Origin: Wenzhouxiangellaceae bacterium | Lineage (GTDB): Bacteria > Pseudomonadota > Gammaproteobacteria > Xanthomonadales > Wenzhouxiangellaceae | Length of the DNA: 64,000 bases | Assembly: GCA_018334995.1 (NCBI GenBank) | Contig: JAGXKW010000008.1 | Location: 1-64,000, forward strand | Direction: 5' to 3' | Part shown: positions 17,346-25,920 of the stretch, in pieces | Layout: each line of letters begins with the position of its first letter | Numbering within the stretch: the stretch's first letter is position 1 | Notes under the pieces: model-generated | What the model saw: the letters and a program-made list of their open reading frames with translations, nothing else | Database searches by the model: none | Told to the model about the DNA's origin: nothing | Position numbers and translations under genes: made by a program

Positions 17346-17379
17346 GATTCGCCCGACCGCAAGCGCGGCCGGGCGAATC
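17346..17379 (-). promoter_or_regulatory. Strong hairpin between rhodopsin and blh
   Basis: GATTCGCCCG (17346-17355) pairs perfectly with CGGGCGAATC (17370-17379). Inside, after one mismatch, CCGC pairs with GCGG around an AAGC loop. It fills most of the 58-base gap. No T-run follows in the leftward direction, so it may be a processing or stabilising hairpin or a weak terminator. Confidence 0.75.
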
Positions 17380-17392
17380 GATCTGCCGATGG

Positions 17393-18148
17393 TCAGGCGG
17401 CTTCGTCGTCGGTCTTGATCACCGCAATGGTGTAGATCAACAGACCGAAAACGGCCTTGGCCACGATGTCGGCAATCGAATAACCGACCTGAACCGCGGT
17501 TTCCGCCCCGGCACCGGTCAGGCCCAGCATCGGGAACAGGAACACGATCGGGTAGAACAACCATGCAATGACGGTGAGGTAGCGTGCCGTGCTGACCAGA
17601 CCACGCGCCGAGGCCGGCTGGCGGTTGATCGCTTCACCCAGCCCGATGAACAGCTGGTAGAGAATGATCAGGAACGGGATCATCGACAGGCTCCACCACA
17701 ACCAGCGCGTACCCGCCTCGCTGCTGACTTCGCCGGGATAACCGAGAATGATCATCAGCGCGGCGAGACCGCCGAGCAGCCAACCCTTGCTGACGGTTTC
17801 CTGCTTCGAAAGGCGCATGACCAGCAGCAGCTCGACAAGCAGGAGCGGCACGGTCAGCAGCCAGTCGACGTAACGGTAGGCGTCGTTGAACGGCTGACCG
17901 GAAGCGACGTAGGCGCCGTCGACGAGCTCGAACGCGCCTTTCCAGTCGAACAGGATCTGGATGTAGTGATAGAGCGCGATGAACGTGACGAGCCCGGTAA
18001 TCGTCAGCGCCGTACGATATTCCGGCGCGACCCGGCCTCGCTGCATCCAGAAGAACACAGTCGACGCCGCAAACGCGGCCAGCGTCAGTGAAAAGACGTT
18101 GAAGACCAGGGTGTACTGGCCTACGCTCAGTGTCGGTAACGTTTCCAT
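17393..18148 (-). CDS. Proton-pumping microbial rhodopsin (proteorhodopsin type)
   Basis: A 251-residue seven-helix retinal protein that pumps protons out of the cell in light. Helix C reads RYVDWLLTVPLLLVE: D95 is the proton acceptor, T99 the middle residue and E106 the donor, giving the DTE motif of H+ pumps. R92 precedes the acceptor. Leu103 aligns with the spectral-tuning site 105 of proteorhodopsin, predicting green absorption. K231 in SIADIVAK binds retinal and D227 is its partner. H61 in helix B matches the histidine that pairs with the acceptor. AGAGGG precedes the ATG. blh follows on the same strand. Whether helix E allows a carotenoid antenna needs an alignment. Confidence 0.97.
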   Translation of the reverse strand: METLPTLSVGQYTLVFNVFSLTLAAFAASTVFFWMQRGRVAPEYRTALTITGLVTFIALYHYIQILFDWKGAFELVDGAYVASGQPFNDAYRYVDWLLTVPLLLVELLLVMRLSKQETVSKGWLLGGLAALMIILGYPGEVSSEAGTRWLWWSLSMIPFLIILYQLFIGLGEAINRQPASARGLVSTARYLTVIAWLFYPIVFLFPMLGLTGAGAETAVQVGYSIADIVAKAVFGLLIYTIAVIKTDDEAA

Positions 18149-18221
18149 TTGAAATCCCTCTCATGGCTTTTTTTTCCGCGGCTGCCCAGTGCTTCCGCGG
18201 TTGCGCGAGCACGTTACGCCG

Positions 18222-18265
18222 ACGGCGTGAATTCACACCGTAACGGATGTGAAAATTCCGTTCAA
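18222..18265 (-). promoter_or_regulatory. Candidate rhodopsin promoter with overlapping dyad
   Basis: Reading leftward, TTGAAC (18265-18260) and TACGGT (18242-18237) are 17 bases apart and would place the start of transcription near 18230, about 80 bases before the rhodopsin ATG. A near-perfect 20-base dyad, ACGGCGTGAA with TTCACACCGT (18222-18241), overlaps the -10 and start site and could be an operator. Confidence 0.45.
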
Positions 18266-18364
18266 GTCGATGCAGGAGTCGCTGAATCAAGGCTCCGTGC
18301 CGGCAAGGGGCACAGGTTCAAATCCGATACACTGTCGCCTTCAAGCCCCATGCCGGAGTACTCG

Positions 18365-19384
18365 ATGCGATTGACGACCCCCCTTCTCCTGATCTGCCTG
18401 GCGCTGGTTTCGGCCGGCGTCCGGGGCCAGCCCGAATCCACCGCGGAGATCGAACCCGTCGCCATTGCCATTCATGGCGGCGCGGGCACGATCTCGCGCG
18501 AGAGCCTGACGGCAGAACGCGAGCGCACGATTCGCGAAGCGCTGGAAGAGGCGATCCGCGCCGGCCATGCCGTACTGGAAAAGGACGGCGCGGCGGTCGA
18601 CGCCGTGACCGCCGCGATCACCGTGCTGGAAGATGCACCGGAATTCAATGCCGGGCGCGGCGCGGTGCTCACCAGCGAGGGGCAGGTCGAAATGGATGCC
18701 TCGCTCATGACCGGGCACGACCTCGGCGCCGGCGCGGTTGCCAGCGTTCAGGGCATCCGGCATCCGATCCTGGCGGCCCGCGCGGTGCTCGAACATTCGC
18801 CGCACGTGATGCTGGTCGGCGCCGGGGCCGAGGAATTCGCGCGGGCGAGAGATCTGAAGTTCATGCCCGGGGAATGGTTCGAGACAGAATTCAGGCGTGA
18901 GCAGTTGCGGGAGATCAAAGCACGCGAATCAGGACAGGCCACCCGCCTCGAGTCCGAACACCGCTGGTTCTCGACGGTTGGCGCCGTGGCGCTGGATAGG
19001 GCCGGCGACATCGCCGCCGGAACGTCTACCGGCGGCATGTCGAACAAGCGCTTCGGCCGGGTCGGCGATTCGCCGATCATCGGGGCCGGGACCTATGCCG
19101 ACAATCGCAGCTGTGCCGTTTCGGCCACCGGTCACGGCGAATACTTCATTCGCCACGTGGTCGCCTACAGCATCTGCGAACGCATGCGCCTGGCCGGCGA
19201 AACGCTTGCCGAAAGCGCCGATTTCGTGATCAACGATCTGCTGGTCGAAGCCGGCGGGGATGGCGGCGTGATTGCGCTGGACGCAAACGGCAATCTCGCC
19301 ACGCCATTCAATACGCCCGGCATGTATCGCGCCACGATCGACCGCGACGGCAACGTCGGCGTGAAGATCTACCGGGATGAATAG
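18365..19384 (+). CDS. iaaA: Isoaspartyl peptidase / L-asparaginase (plant type)
   Basis: A 339-residue Ntn-hydrolase precursor that removes isoaspartyl residues from dipeptides and can hydrolyse asparagine. The autocleavage and nucleophile residue is T204 in STVGAVALD. Upstream, HGGAGT and NAGRGAVLT are typical of the alpha chain, and GTSTGGMSNKRFGRVGD of the beta chain. A signal peptide (MRLTTPLLLICLALVSAGVRG) indicates export to the periplasm. The start at 18365 has GGAG ten bases upstream; an in-frame ATG at 18350 is possible but would put polar residues before the signal. Divergent from the rhodopsin. Confidence 0.92.
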   Translation: MRLTTPLLLICLALVSAGVRGQPESTAEIEPVAIAIHGGAGTISRESLTAERERTIREALEEAIRAGHAVLEKDGAAVDAVTAAITVLEDAPEFNAGRGAVLTSEGQVEMDASLMTGHDLGAGAVASVQGIRHPILAARAVLEHSPHVMLVGAGAEEFARARDLKFMPGEWFETEFRREQLREIKARESGQATRLESEHRWFSTVGAVALDRAGDIAAGTSTGGMSNKRFGRVGDSPIIGAGTYADNRSCAVSATGHGEYFIRHVVAYSICERMRLAGETLAESADFVINDLLVEAGGDGGVIALDANGNLATPFNTPGMYRATIDRDGNVGVKIYRDE

Positions 19385-19402
19385 CCGCGGGGACACGGGC
19401 AA

Positions 19403-19585
19403 ATGCTGAACGATGCGCTGGAGTTCGCCTGCCCCTGGTGCGGAGAAATCAACCAGGTCGAAACCGAACCCGGCGACGCGGGCCAGTGGGTGATCCAGGA
19501 TTGCCAGGTATGCTGCAGCCCGATCGAAATCCGGCTGCCCGGCCCGGGACAGGACGAATTCACGGTGCGAGCCGAAGGGAACTGA
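19403..19585 (+). CDS. CPXCG-motif cysteine-rich protein
   Basis: A 60-residue protein with CPWCGE at residues 10-15 and CQVCCSPIEI at 34-43, four to five cysteines spaced as a zinc ribbon. It matches the small CPXCG-motif family found in many proteobacteria, of unknown role. It lies 18 bases after the isoaspartyl peptidase stop on the same strand. There is no signal peptide, so it is probably cytoplasmic. Confidence 0.85.
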   Translation: MLNDALEFACPWCGEINQVETEPGDAGQWVIQDCQVCCSPIEIRLPGPGQDEFTVRAEGN

Positions 19586-19624
19586 CGTGTCGACACCGGA
19601 CCGTCAAGCGGGCCGGAGACAATC

Positions 19625-19653
19625 GTAGCCCGGGCACGCGAAGTGCGCCCGGG
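19625..19653. repeat. REP-like palindrome, type A, forward copy
   Basis: GTAGCCCGGGCACGC followed by GAAGTGCGCCCGGG folds as a hairpin with CCCGGGC arms. It is paired with a reverse copy at 19678-19708 in the gap between convergent genes. Confidence 0.7.
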
Positions 19654-19677
19654 AAAGAAGCGGGTCAAGCCTGCGGC

Positions 19678-19708
19678 CCCGGATGCGCGCTACGCGCTTC
19701 CGGGCTGC
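19678..19708. repeat. REP-like palindrome, type A, reverse copy
   Basis: CCCGGATGCGCG and CGCGCTTCCGGG form a 12-position stem with one mismatch around CTA, ending GCTGC. Its reverse complement begins GCAGCCCGGAAGCGCG, matching the layout of the forward copy at 19625. The two form an inverted pair typical of BIME arrangements. Confidence 0.7.
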
Positions 19709-19719
19709 ATCACTGCGTA

Positions 19720-20607
19720 TCAGGCCGCGCGTGAACCGTCGCGCTTGTCGCCTTTGCCTTCGTTGCCTTCACCCAGACCGAGGTTGCTGCAAAGCTTCAG
19801 CGTTGCCTGTGCCCGATTGAGGGTATAGAAGTGGATGCCGGGCGCGCCCAGATCGATCAATCTGCGGCAGAGACCGGTGATCACCTCTTCGCCGAACTGG
19901 CGGATCGACTTGAAGTCTTCGGCCTCTTCCCAGGCGCGCACCCGCTTGAAGATCCATTTCGGCATGTCGGCGCCGCACATCTTCGAAAAGCGCGCCAGCC
20001 TGGAGTAATTGGTGATCGGCATGATGCCGGGCACGATCGGGACCTGCACGTTCAGGCGCGCGCAGTCTTCCAGGAACTGCTCGTAGGCGTCGGCGTTGAA
20101 GAAATACTGCGTGATCGCGCTGTCGGCGCCGGCGTCGACCTTCTCCTTGAAGTGCTTCAGGTCGGCTTCCGGCGTCTTGGCCTCGGGATGGTACTCGGGG
20201 TAACACCCGACCTCGATCTTGAACCGGCCGCCGTAGCCCTGCCGGATGTGCCGGACCAGGTCGGTCGCGTAATCGAAGATGCCGCTTCCGCCGCCCGAGG
20301 GCTTGTCTCCACGCAGCACCACCAGGCGCTCTATGCCGTTTTCGCGATAAGAATCGAGCAGGTCGTCGATGCTGTCGATGTCTTCGGACATGCACGAAAT
20401 GTGCGGCGCGGCGGAAATGCCGGTCTCGCGCTGAATGTTGAACACGGTCTCGCGTGTCCGCAGGCGGGTCGAGCCGCCGGCCCCGAAAGTCACCGACATG
20501 TACTCGGGCTTCAGTGCCGCCAGGCGATCCCGGGTGCGCTTGAAAATCTCGACTTGCTCGTCGTTCTTGGGCGGAAAGAATTCGAAACTGAGCTGGGGGG
20601 TTGTCAT
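19720..20607 (-). CDS. metF: Methylenetetrahydrofolate reductase
   Basis: A 295-residue FAD enzyme reducing 5,10-methylene-THF to 5-methyl-THF, the methyl donor for methionine synthesis. Signatures include SFEFFPPKND at residues 7-16 (with the catalytic Glu), VTFGAGGSTR near 39-48, HISCM, LRGDKPSGGG and ITQYFFNADAY. The length is that of bacterial MetF. It is third in a leftward metK-ahcY-metF series of the activated methyl cycle. A terminator-like hairpin lies between ahcY and metF, so metF may also use its own promoter in the 160-base gap. Confidence 0.96.
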   Translation of the reverse strand: MTTPQLSFEFFPPKNDEQVEIFKRTRDRLAALKPEYMSVTFGAGGSTRLRTRETVFNIQRETGISAAPHISCMSEDIDSIDDLLDSYRENGIERLVVLRGDKPSGGGSGIFDYATDLVRHIRQGYGGRFKIEVGCYPEYHPEAKTPEADLKHFKEKVDAGADSAITQYFFNADAYEQFLEDCARLNVQVPIVPGIMPITNYSRLARFSKMCGADMPKWIFKRVRAWEEAEDFKSIRQFGEEVITGLCRRLIDLGAPGIHFYTLNRAQATLKLCSNLGLGEGNEGKGDKRDGSRAA

Positions 20608-20769
20608 GGCTGGTGTGCTTTCGATTTGGATTGAAGGGCTTTCTTGCTCACAGCCGTGTCAAAGGCCTTGATAAAAAGTGATGCGTGAGACGCCATGGGT
20701 GGCTGCTGCCGGGTCGAGGCCGCAGTTCGGCGGCTCACGGCTCACCTTTTGTAGCGGAACGAATAAAGC

Positions 20770-20794
20770 GCCGGGAGGGGCGGCCCCTCCCGGC
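20770..20794 (-). terminator. Terminator downstream of ahcY
   Basis: GCCGGGAGGGG and CCCCTCCCGGC form a perfect 11-bp stem around a 3-base loop, 18 bases after the ahcY stop. Reading leftward the tail is GCTTTATTC, a weak U-tract. It may reduce rather than abolish read-through into metF. Confidence 0.65.
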
Positions 20795-20811
20795 TGCTTC
20801 CGATGCACCGC

Positions 20812-22272
20812 CTAGTAGCGGTAGTGTTCCGGCTTGTACGGACCGTCTACGGTCACGCCGATGTAGTCGGCCTGCTTGTCGGTCATTTCGGTCAAGCGTG
20901 CGCCGACGCGCTCGAGATGCAGACGCGCGACCTTCTCGTCCAGGTGCTTGGGCAGCACGAACACTTCGTTCTTGTATCGCTCCGGATACTTGAACAGCTC
21001 GATCTGCGCCAGCGTCTGGTTGGTGAACGAGTTGGACATCACGAAGCTGGGATGGCCGGTTGCGCAACCCAGGTTGACCAGGCGGCCTTCGGCCAGCAGC
21101 GTGATGCGTTTGCCGTCGGGGAAGGTGATCTGGTCGACCTGCGGCTTGATGTTGTCCCACTCGTACTGACGCAGGCTGGAAACGTCGATTTCGTTGTCGA
21201 AGTGGCCGATGTTGCAGATGATCGCCTGGTCCTTCATGCGCTGCATGTGGTCATGGCGAAGCACATTGTAGTTGCCGGTGGCGGTCACGATGATGTCGGC
21301 CTGCTCGATGACGCCTTCGTCCTCGATATTGACAACTCGGTAGCCTTCCATCGAAGCCTGCAGGGCACAGATCGGATCGACCTCGGTCACCCAGACGTTG
21401 GCCGACAGCGCGCGCAGCGACTGGGCCGAGCCCTTGCCGACATCGCCGTAGCCGCAGACGATGGCAACCTTGCCGGCGACCATGACGTCGGTGGCGCGCT
21501 TGATCGCGTCGACCAGCGACTCGCGACAGCCGTAGAGGTTGTCGAACTTGCTCTTGGTCACCGAGTCGTTGACGTTGATGGCGGGGAACTTCAGCGTTCC
21601 TTCCTTCTGCATGCGGTACAGGCGATTGACGCCGGTCGTCGTTTCCTCGGTCACGCCCTGGATGTTCTTCAGCGCAGCCGAGTACCAGCCCGGGTTGGAC
21701 TCCAGACGCTTCTTGATGGCCTTGAACAGGGCTTCTTCTTCCTCGCTTCCCGGGTTGTCCAGGATCGACGGATCCTGTTCAGCCTGAGCGCCCAGGTCCA
21801 GCAGCAACGTGGCGTCTCCGCCGTCGTCGAGGATCATGTTGGCCGTTTCGCCGTCGGGCCACTGGAAAATGCGGTGGGTGAACTCCCAGTATTCGGTCAG
21901 GCTCTCGCCCTTGTAGGCGAAGACCGGAATGCCGCGGTCGACCATGGCCGCGGCAGCGTGATCCTGGGTCGAATAGATGTTGCACGACGCCCACCGGACT
22001 TCGGCACCCAGGTCGATCAGGGTCTCCATCAGTACCGCGGTCTGGATGGTCATGTGCAGCGAGCCGGCGATTCGCGCGCCCTTGAGCGGCTGGTCGGCCG
22101 CGTACTCTTCGCGCGTCTGGATCAGGCCGGGCATTTCGGTTTCGGCGATCGCGATTTCCTTGCGGCCATAGGCGGCCAGCGAGGGATCGGCGATCAGGTA
22201 GTCGTTTTCGGTAGAGGCGATGCTGGAGTCGAACAGCACGCCCTTGCTAACTTCTTCTGGCTTGGCACTCAT
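20812..22272 (-). CDS. ahcY: Adenosylhomocysteinase
   Basis: A 486-residue NAD-dependent enzyme that splits S-adenosylhomocysteine to adenosine and homocysteine, removing the methyltransferase inhibitor. The NAD-binding segment [17 protein letters not shown] lies near residues 270-286, and the C-terminus [11 protein letters not shown] is the highly conserved tail that completes the neighbouring NAD site. The family insert near residues 150-200 is present. It lies between metK and metF, all leftward. GAGG sits 9 bases before the ATG. The 115-base gap to metK holds a strong hairpin. Confidence 0.98.
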   Translation of the reverse strand: MSAKPEEVSKGVLFDSSIASTENDYLIADPSLAAYGRKEIAIAETEMPGLIQTREEYAADQPLKGARIAGSLHMTIQTAVLMETLIDLGAEVRWASCNIYSTQDHAAAAMVDRGIPVFAYKGESLTEYWEFTHRIFQWPDGETANMILDDGGDATLLLDLGAQAEQDPSILDNPGSEEEEALFKAIKKRLESNPGWYSAALKNIQGVTEETTTGVNRLYRMQKEGTLKFPAINVNDSVTKSKFDNLYGCRESLVDAIKRATDVMVAGKVAIVCGYGDVGKGSAQSLRALSANVWVTEVDPICALQASMEGYRVVNIEDEGVIEQADIIVTATGNYNVLRHDHMQRMKDQAIICNIGHFDNEIDVSSLRQYEWDNIKPQVDQITFPDGKRITLLAEGRLVNLGCATGHPSFVMSNSFTNQTLAQIELFKYPERYKNEVFVLPKHLDEKVARLHLERVGARLTEMTDKQADYIGVTVDGPYKPEHYRY

Positions 22273-22336
22273 TGATTAAACCTCGGTATTGATGTTTAGG
22301 GTTCGAGTTGGTACGTATTCGGGCTCCGAACGGGTC

Positions 22337-22359
22337 CCGCCGCACGCAGGGTGCGGCGG
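22337..22359 (-). promoter_or_regulatory. Structured leader hairpin between metK and ahcY
   Basis: CCGCCGCAC (22337-22345) pairs with GTGCGGCGG (22351-22359), a perfect 9-bp stem with a 5-base loop; CGGG and CCCG flank it. No T-run follows. The sequence does not match the SAH riboswitch consensus I know. Confidence 0.5.
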
Positions 22360-22387
22360 TCCCGTCGATCGGCCCGGGTTGTCGTTA

Positions 22388-23605
22388 TCAGAGTCCAGCT
22401 GCCTTTCTCAGCGCCTCGGCGCGATCGGTCTTCTCCCAGCTGAACGTCGTGAAATGATCTTCCAGTGGCTTGCCGTCACGGACGACCTTCGCCGTGGCCT
22501 GTTCCGGAATTCGCCCGAAGTGACCGTTGGTCGCCGTCTGGCGGTACATCGGGTGCAGCAGATCGAGCATCTTCAGGATGCCGAACGGACGCAGGTCGAA
22601 GTGCTCGCGCACCAGCTTCTCGATCTGCTCTTCCGGGATCGTGCCGGTGCCGAAGGTGGTCACCGAGATGGACGTCGGCTGCGCCACGCCGATGGCGTAA
22701 CTGACCTGGATCTCGCACTTGTCGGCCAGGCCGGCGGCCACGACGTTCTTGGCCACGTAACGGCCGGCATAGGTCGCCGACCGGTCGACCTTGGACGGGT
22801 CCTTGCCGGAGAATGCACCGCCGCCGTGCCGGGCCATGCCGCCGTAGGTATCGACGATGATCTTGCGCCCGGTCAGGCCGGCGTCGCCGACCGGCCCCCC
22901 GATGACGAACTTGCCGGTCGGGTTGATGTGATACAGCGTGTCGTTGTGCAGCCATTCCTCGGGCAATACAGGCTTGATGATGTGCTCGCGCACGCCCTCG
23001 CGGATCTCGTCGAGTTCCACGCCTTCGTCGTGCTGAGTCGACAGCACCACGGCATCGATCGCGACCGGCTGGCCGTCCTTGTAACGCAGCGTAACCTGGC
23101 TTTTCGCGTCGGGACGCAGCCACGGCAGCGGGTTGTCGGTGTGCTTGCGCAGGCGCGTGTGGCGCTCGACCAGCCGGTGGGCATAAAAGATCGGCGCCGG
23201 CATCAGCGCGTCGGTTTCGTTGGATGCATACCCGAACATCAGGCCCTGGTCACCTGCGCCCTGCTCCTCGGGGGCCGCGCGGTCCACGCCCTGGGCGATA
23301 TCGGGCGACTGCTTGCCGATCATGTTGATCACCGAACAGGTCTGCCCGTCGAAGCCGACGTTCGACGAGTCGTAGCCGATATCGGTCACCACCTGGCGGA
23401 TCAGGTCTTCGAGTTCGACGTAGGCCGTGGTCGAGATTTCTCCGCCCACGATCACCGCGCCGGTCTTGAGAAAGGTCTCGCACGCCACGCGCGCATTCGG
23501 ATCCTGGGCCAGGATCTCATCGAGAATGGCGTCTGAAATCTGGTCGGCCATCTTGTCCGGGTGGCCTTCTGAAACCGATTCCGAGGTAAACAGGTATTCG
23601 CTCAT
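22388..23605 (-). CDS. metK: S-adenosylmethionine synthetase
   Basis: A 405-residue cytoplasmic enzyme forming SAM from methionine and ATP. Landmarks are [13 protein letters not shown] at residues 6-18 (ATP-binding His), [12 protein letters not shown] near 135-146, [21 protein letters not shown] near 255-275 and [16 protein letters not shown] near 280-295, which includes the phosphate-binding loop. The length is slightly longer than E. coli MetK. It is first gene of the metK-ahcY-metF series. The start is ATG with no strong ribosome site. Confidence 0.98.
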   Translation of the reverse strand: MSEYLFTSESVSEGHPDKMADQISDAILDEILAQDPNARVACETFLKTGAVIVGGEISTTAYVELEDLIRQVVTDIGYDSSNVGFDGQTCSVINMIGKQSPDIAQGVDRAAPEEQGAGDQGLMFGYASNETDALMPAPIFYAHRLVERHTRLRKHTDNPLPWLRPDAKSQVTLRYKDGQPVAIDAVVLSTQHDEGVELDEIREGVREHIIKPVLPEEWLHNDTLYHINPTGKFVIGGPVGDAGLTGRKIIVDTYGGMARHGGGAFSGKDPSKVDRSATYAGRYVAKNVVAAGLADKCEIQVSYAIGVAQPTSISVTTFGTGTIPEEQIEKLVREHFDLRPFGILKMLDLLHPMYRQTATNGHFGRIPEQATAKVVRDGKPLEDHFTTFSWEKTDRAEALRKAAGL

Positions 23606-23850
23606 GGGTTGATTTATCTCTTGATTCGGATAGAAAGATATTAGTGTAACGCATCACGTCGAGAAATGCATCCCCGATCCTGGATCGTTCCGGCGCCGAC
23701 GCCGAACGCGGTCCGGCGACGGCCTCGCCGCGCCGGGCAATGGGCCGCGCAACTGCATCGGCGCACGCGAATCCGGCCGAGCACCCGGCCCGGCACCAGG
23801 CCCCCAGGCGCTATGATGCCGGGCAAGCCACCTGGAATCAGCCGCCGCGA

Positions 23851-25293
23851 ATGCCGGAGCCGCAGACGCTACTCGACGCAAGCCTGATCGCCGCGCTGTT
23901 CCACGTGGTCGTTTCGCCGATCGCGGCCCTGCATGCGCTGATGTTCAAGCGCGATTCACGCGCCGCCTTCGGCTGGATCGCACTGTGCCTGCTGCTGCCG
24001 ATCGCCGGTCCGGTGCTGTACCTGCTCCTGGGCATCAACCGCATCCGGCGGCGGGCCCGGCGGCTGGAACTGCCGGGACTGCGAATCGGATTCGAACGCG
24101 GCCGCGCCAGAAGCGCCGAAACGCGAGCTTCCCCCGGGCTCGAGGCGTCGCTGCGTTCGATCGAACGGATCGGTGCGCGGCTGAGCGGACACGAACTGGC
24201 AGGCGGCAATTCGGTCACGCCGCTGCATAACGGCGATGAGGCCTATCCGGCGATGCTCGAAGCCATCGGCGAGGCGGCCCGAACGGTGTTTCTGTCGACT
24301 TACATCTTCGACACCGATGCGGCGGGACGCGGAATCATCGAGGCGCTCGAGGCCGCGCATCGGCGCGGCGTCGACGTGCGCGTGATCATCGACGGGATCG
24401 GCCAGTACTACAGCTGGCCGCGGGCGCGCAAGCTGTTCCGCCGTGCCGGAATCCGCAGCGCACTTTTCCTGCCGCCCAGCCTGCTCCCGCCGCGACTGTC
24501 GATGAACCTGCGCAACCATCACAAGATCCTGGTCGTCGACGGGCACAGCGCGTTCACCGGCGGGCTGAACATCGGCCAGCGCCACGTGCTCGGCAACACC
24601 CCGGAGCGACACGCCGTGGCCGATATCCACTTCAGGCTGGCCGGCCCGGCCGCGCTTCAGCTCGAATCGCAGTTCCTGCGAAGCTGGGAATTCATCACCG
24701 GCCAGCGCGAAGCGCCGGCGCCGGTCTCGCCGGTCCGGCAGGGTCGTCTGCCGTGCCGCGCGCTGTCCGACGGTCCGGACGAGGACATGGACCAGATCAC
24801 CCGGCTGCTCAGCGCGACGATCGCCGAGGCTCGCCGCTCCATCCTGATCATGACGCCGTATTTCCTGCCGCCGCGCGAATTGGTCGGGGCGATCCAGGCC
24901 GCCAGCCTGCGCGGCGTTCAGGTCATGCTGGTGCTGCCGGAGAAAAACAACCTGCCCTATGTGCACTGGGCGACGCGCAACATGCTTTGGGAATTGCTGT
25001 ACCAGGACGTAGAGGTGTATTACCAGCCACCGCCGTTCGCACACACCAAGCTGTTCGTCGTCGACGACAAGTACGCCCTGATCGGATCGTCGAACTGGGA
25101 CTCGCGCTCGCTGCGGCTCAATTTCGAGCTCCAGGTGGAAGTCTTCGGGGCCGAGTTCGCCGAGCAAATGGGCGCTATCGTTCGCCGCGCGGCGAACGTT
25201 GGCCGACGCGTTACACTCGCCGAGGTCGATGACCGCAGCCTGCCGGTCCGGCTGCGCGATTCGTTATGCTGGCTGTTCTCGCCCTACCTGTGA
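23851..25293 (+). CDS. cls: Cardiolipin synthase
   Basis: A 480-residue membrane-anchored phospholipase D-superfamily enzyme joining two phosphatidylglycerols into cardiolipin. Two N-terminal helices (about 8-30 and 38-60) include the conserved AAFGWIALCLLLPIAGPVLYLL segment. Two HKD motifs follow: NHHKILVVD near residue 222 and HTKLFVVD near 397, each with a GG or GSSN motif shortly after (TGGLNIG; IGSSNWDSRS). The start MPEPQTLL is chosen because the frame upstream codes for low-complexity residues. Divergent from metK. nnrU follows after 10 bases. Confidence 0.93.
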   Translation: MPEPQTLLDASLIAALFHVVVSPIAALHALMFKRDSRAAFGWIALCLLLPIAGPVLYLLLGINRIRRRARRLELPGLRIGFERGRARSAETRASPGLEASLRSIERIGARLSGHELAGGNSVTPLHNGDEAYPAMLEAIGEAARTVFLSTYIFDTDAAGRGIIEALEAAHRRGVDVRVIIDGIGQYYSWPRARKLFRRAGIRSALFLPPSLLPPRLSMNLRNHHKILVVDGHSAFTGGLNIGQRHVLGNTPERHAVADIHFRLAGPAALQLESQFLRSWEFITGQREAPAPVSPVRQGRLPCRALSDGPDEDMDQITRLLSATIAEARRSILIMTPYFLPPRELVGAIQAASLRGVQVMLVLPEKNNLPYVHWATRNMLWELLYQDVEVYYQPPPFAHTKLFVVDDKYALIGSSNWDSRSLRLNFELQVEVFGAEFAEQMGAIVRRAANVGRRVTLAEVDDRSLPVRLRDSLCWLFSPYL

Positions 25294-25303
25294 GGCATTA
25301 GAA

Positions 25304-25876
25304 ATGACACAACTGATTATCGGACTCGTTCTTTTTCTCGGCATCCACTCACTGTCCATCGTCGCCCTGCCGGCGCGCAACGCGATGGCGGCCAGCATGG
25401 GCGAGTGGCCGTTCAAGGGACTTTATTCGATCGTCGCCATCATCGGACTGGTGCTCATCGTTCTTGGCTATGGCGAAGCCCGGCTGGATCCCACGGTCCT
25501 GTACGTGACGCCGGAATGGACCCGGCATCTCGCCATGCTGCTGATGCTGCCGGTCTTTCCAGCGCTGCTGGCCACCTACCTCCCGGGTCGGATCAGCCAG
25601 ACGCTGGGCCATCCAATGCTGGTCGCGGTCAAGGCCTGGGCGCTGTCCCACCTGCTGGTCAACGGCACGCTCGCCGACGTACTTCTGTTCGGCGGCTTCC
25701 TCGCCTGGGCCGTGGCCGACCGGATTTCTTTCAAGCGCCGGCCCGCAAGGGCCATTCCGCGAGCCCCGAAAAGCGGTTTCAACGACGTGATCGCAATCGT
25801 CGGCGGACTGGGCATCTATCTGGCGTTCGTATTCTGGCTGCACGCGAAGTGGATCGGTGTATCGATCACCGGCTGA
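25304..25876 (+). CDS. NnrU family membrane protein
   Basis: A 190-residue inner-membrane protein with about five or six helices. The start MTQLIIGLVLFLGIHSLSIV, the central GYGEARLDPTVLYV and VKAWALSHLLVNG match the NnrU family, named from a denitrification cluster. Here no nitrate or nitrite reductase genes are near, so the name should not be read as function. It begins 10 bases after cls and is likely co-transcribed. The longer in-frame extension overlaps cls and lacks family similarity. Confidence 0.85.
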   Translation: MTQLIIGLVLFLGIHSLSIVALPARNAMAASMGEWPFKGLYSIVAIIGLVLIVLGYGEARLDPTVLYVTPEWTRHLAMLLMLPVFPALLATYLPGRISQTLGHPMLVAVKAWALSHLLVNGTLADVLLFGGFLAWAVADRISFKRRPARAIPRAPKSGFNDVIAIVGGLGIYLAFVFWLHAKWIGVSITG

Positions 25877-25920
25877 GGGAACCGAACGCAGCAGACCCGA
25901 AGGGCCGCTTTCAAAACGGC

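Noticed and set aside
18310-18330. GGTTCAAATCC resembling a tRNA T-arm
   Set aside because: The flanking bases do not pair as a T-stem and no acceptor or anticodon arms are found.
22273-22387. SAH riboswitch before ahcY
   Set aside because: The hairpin is clear, but the conserved SAH-riboswitch core sequence is not present.
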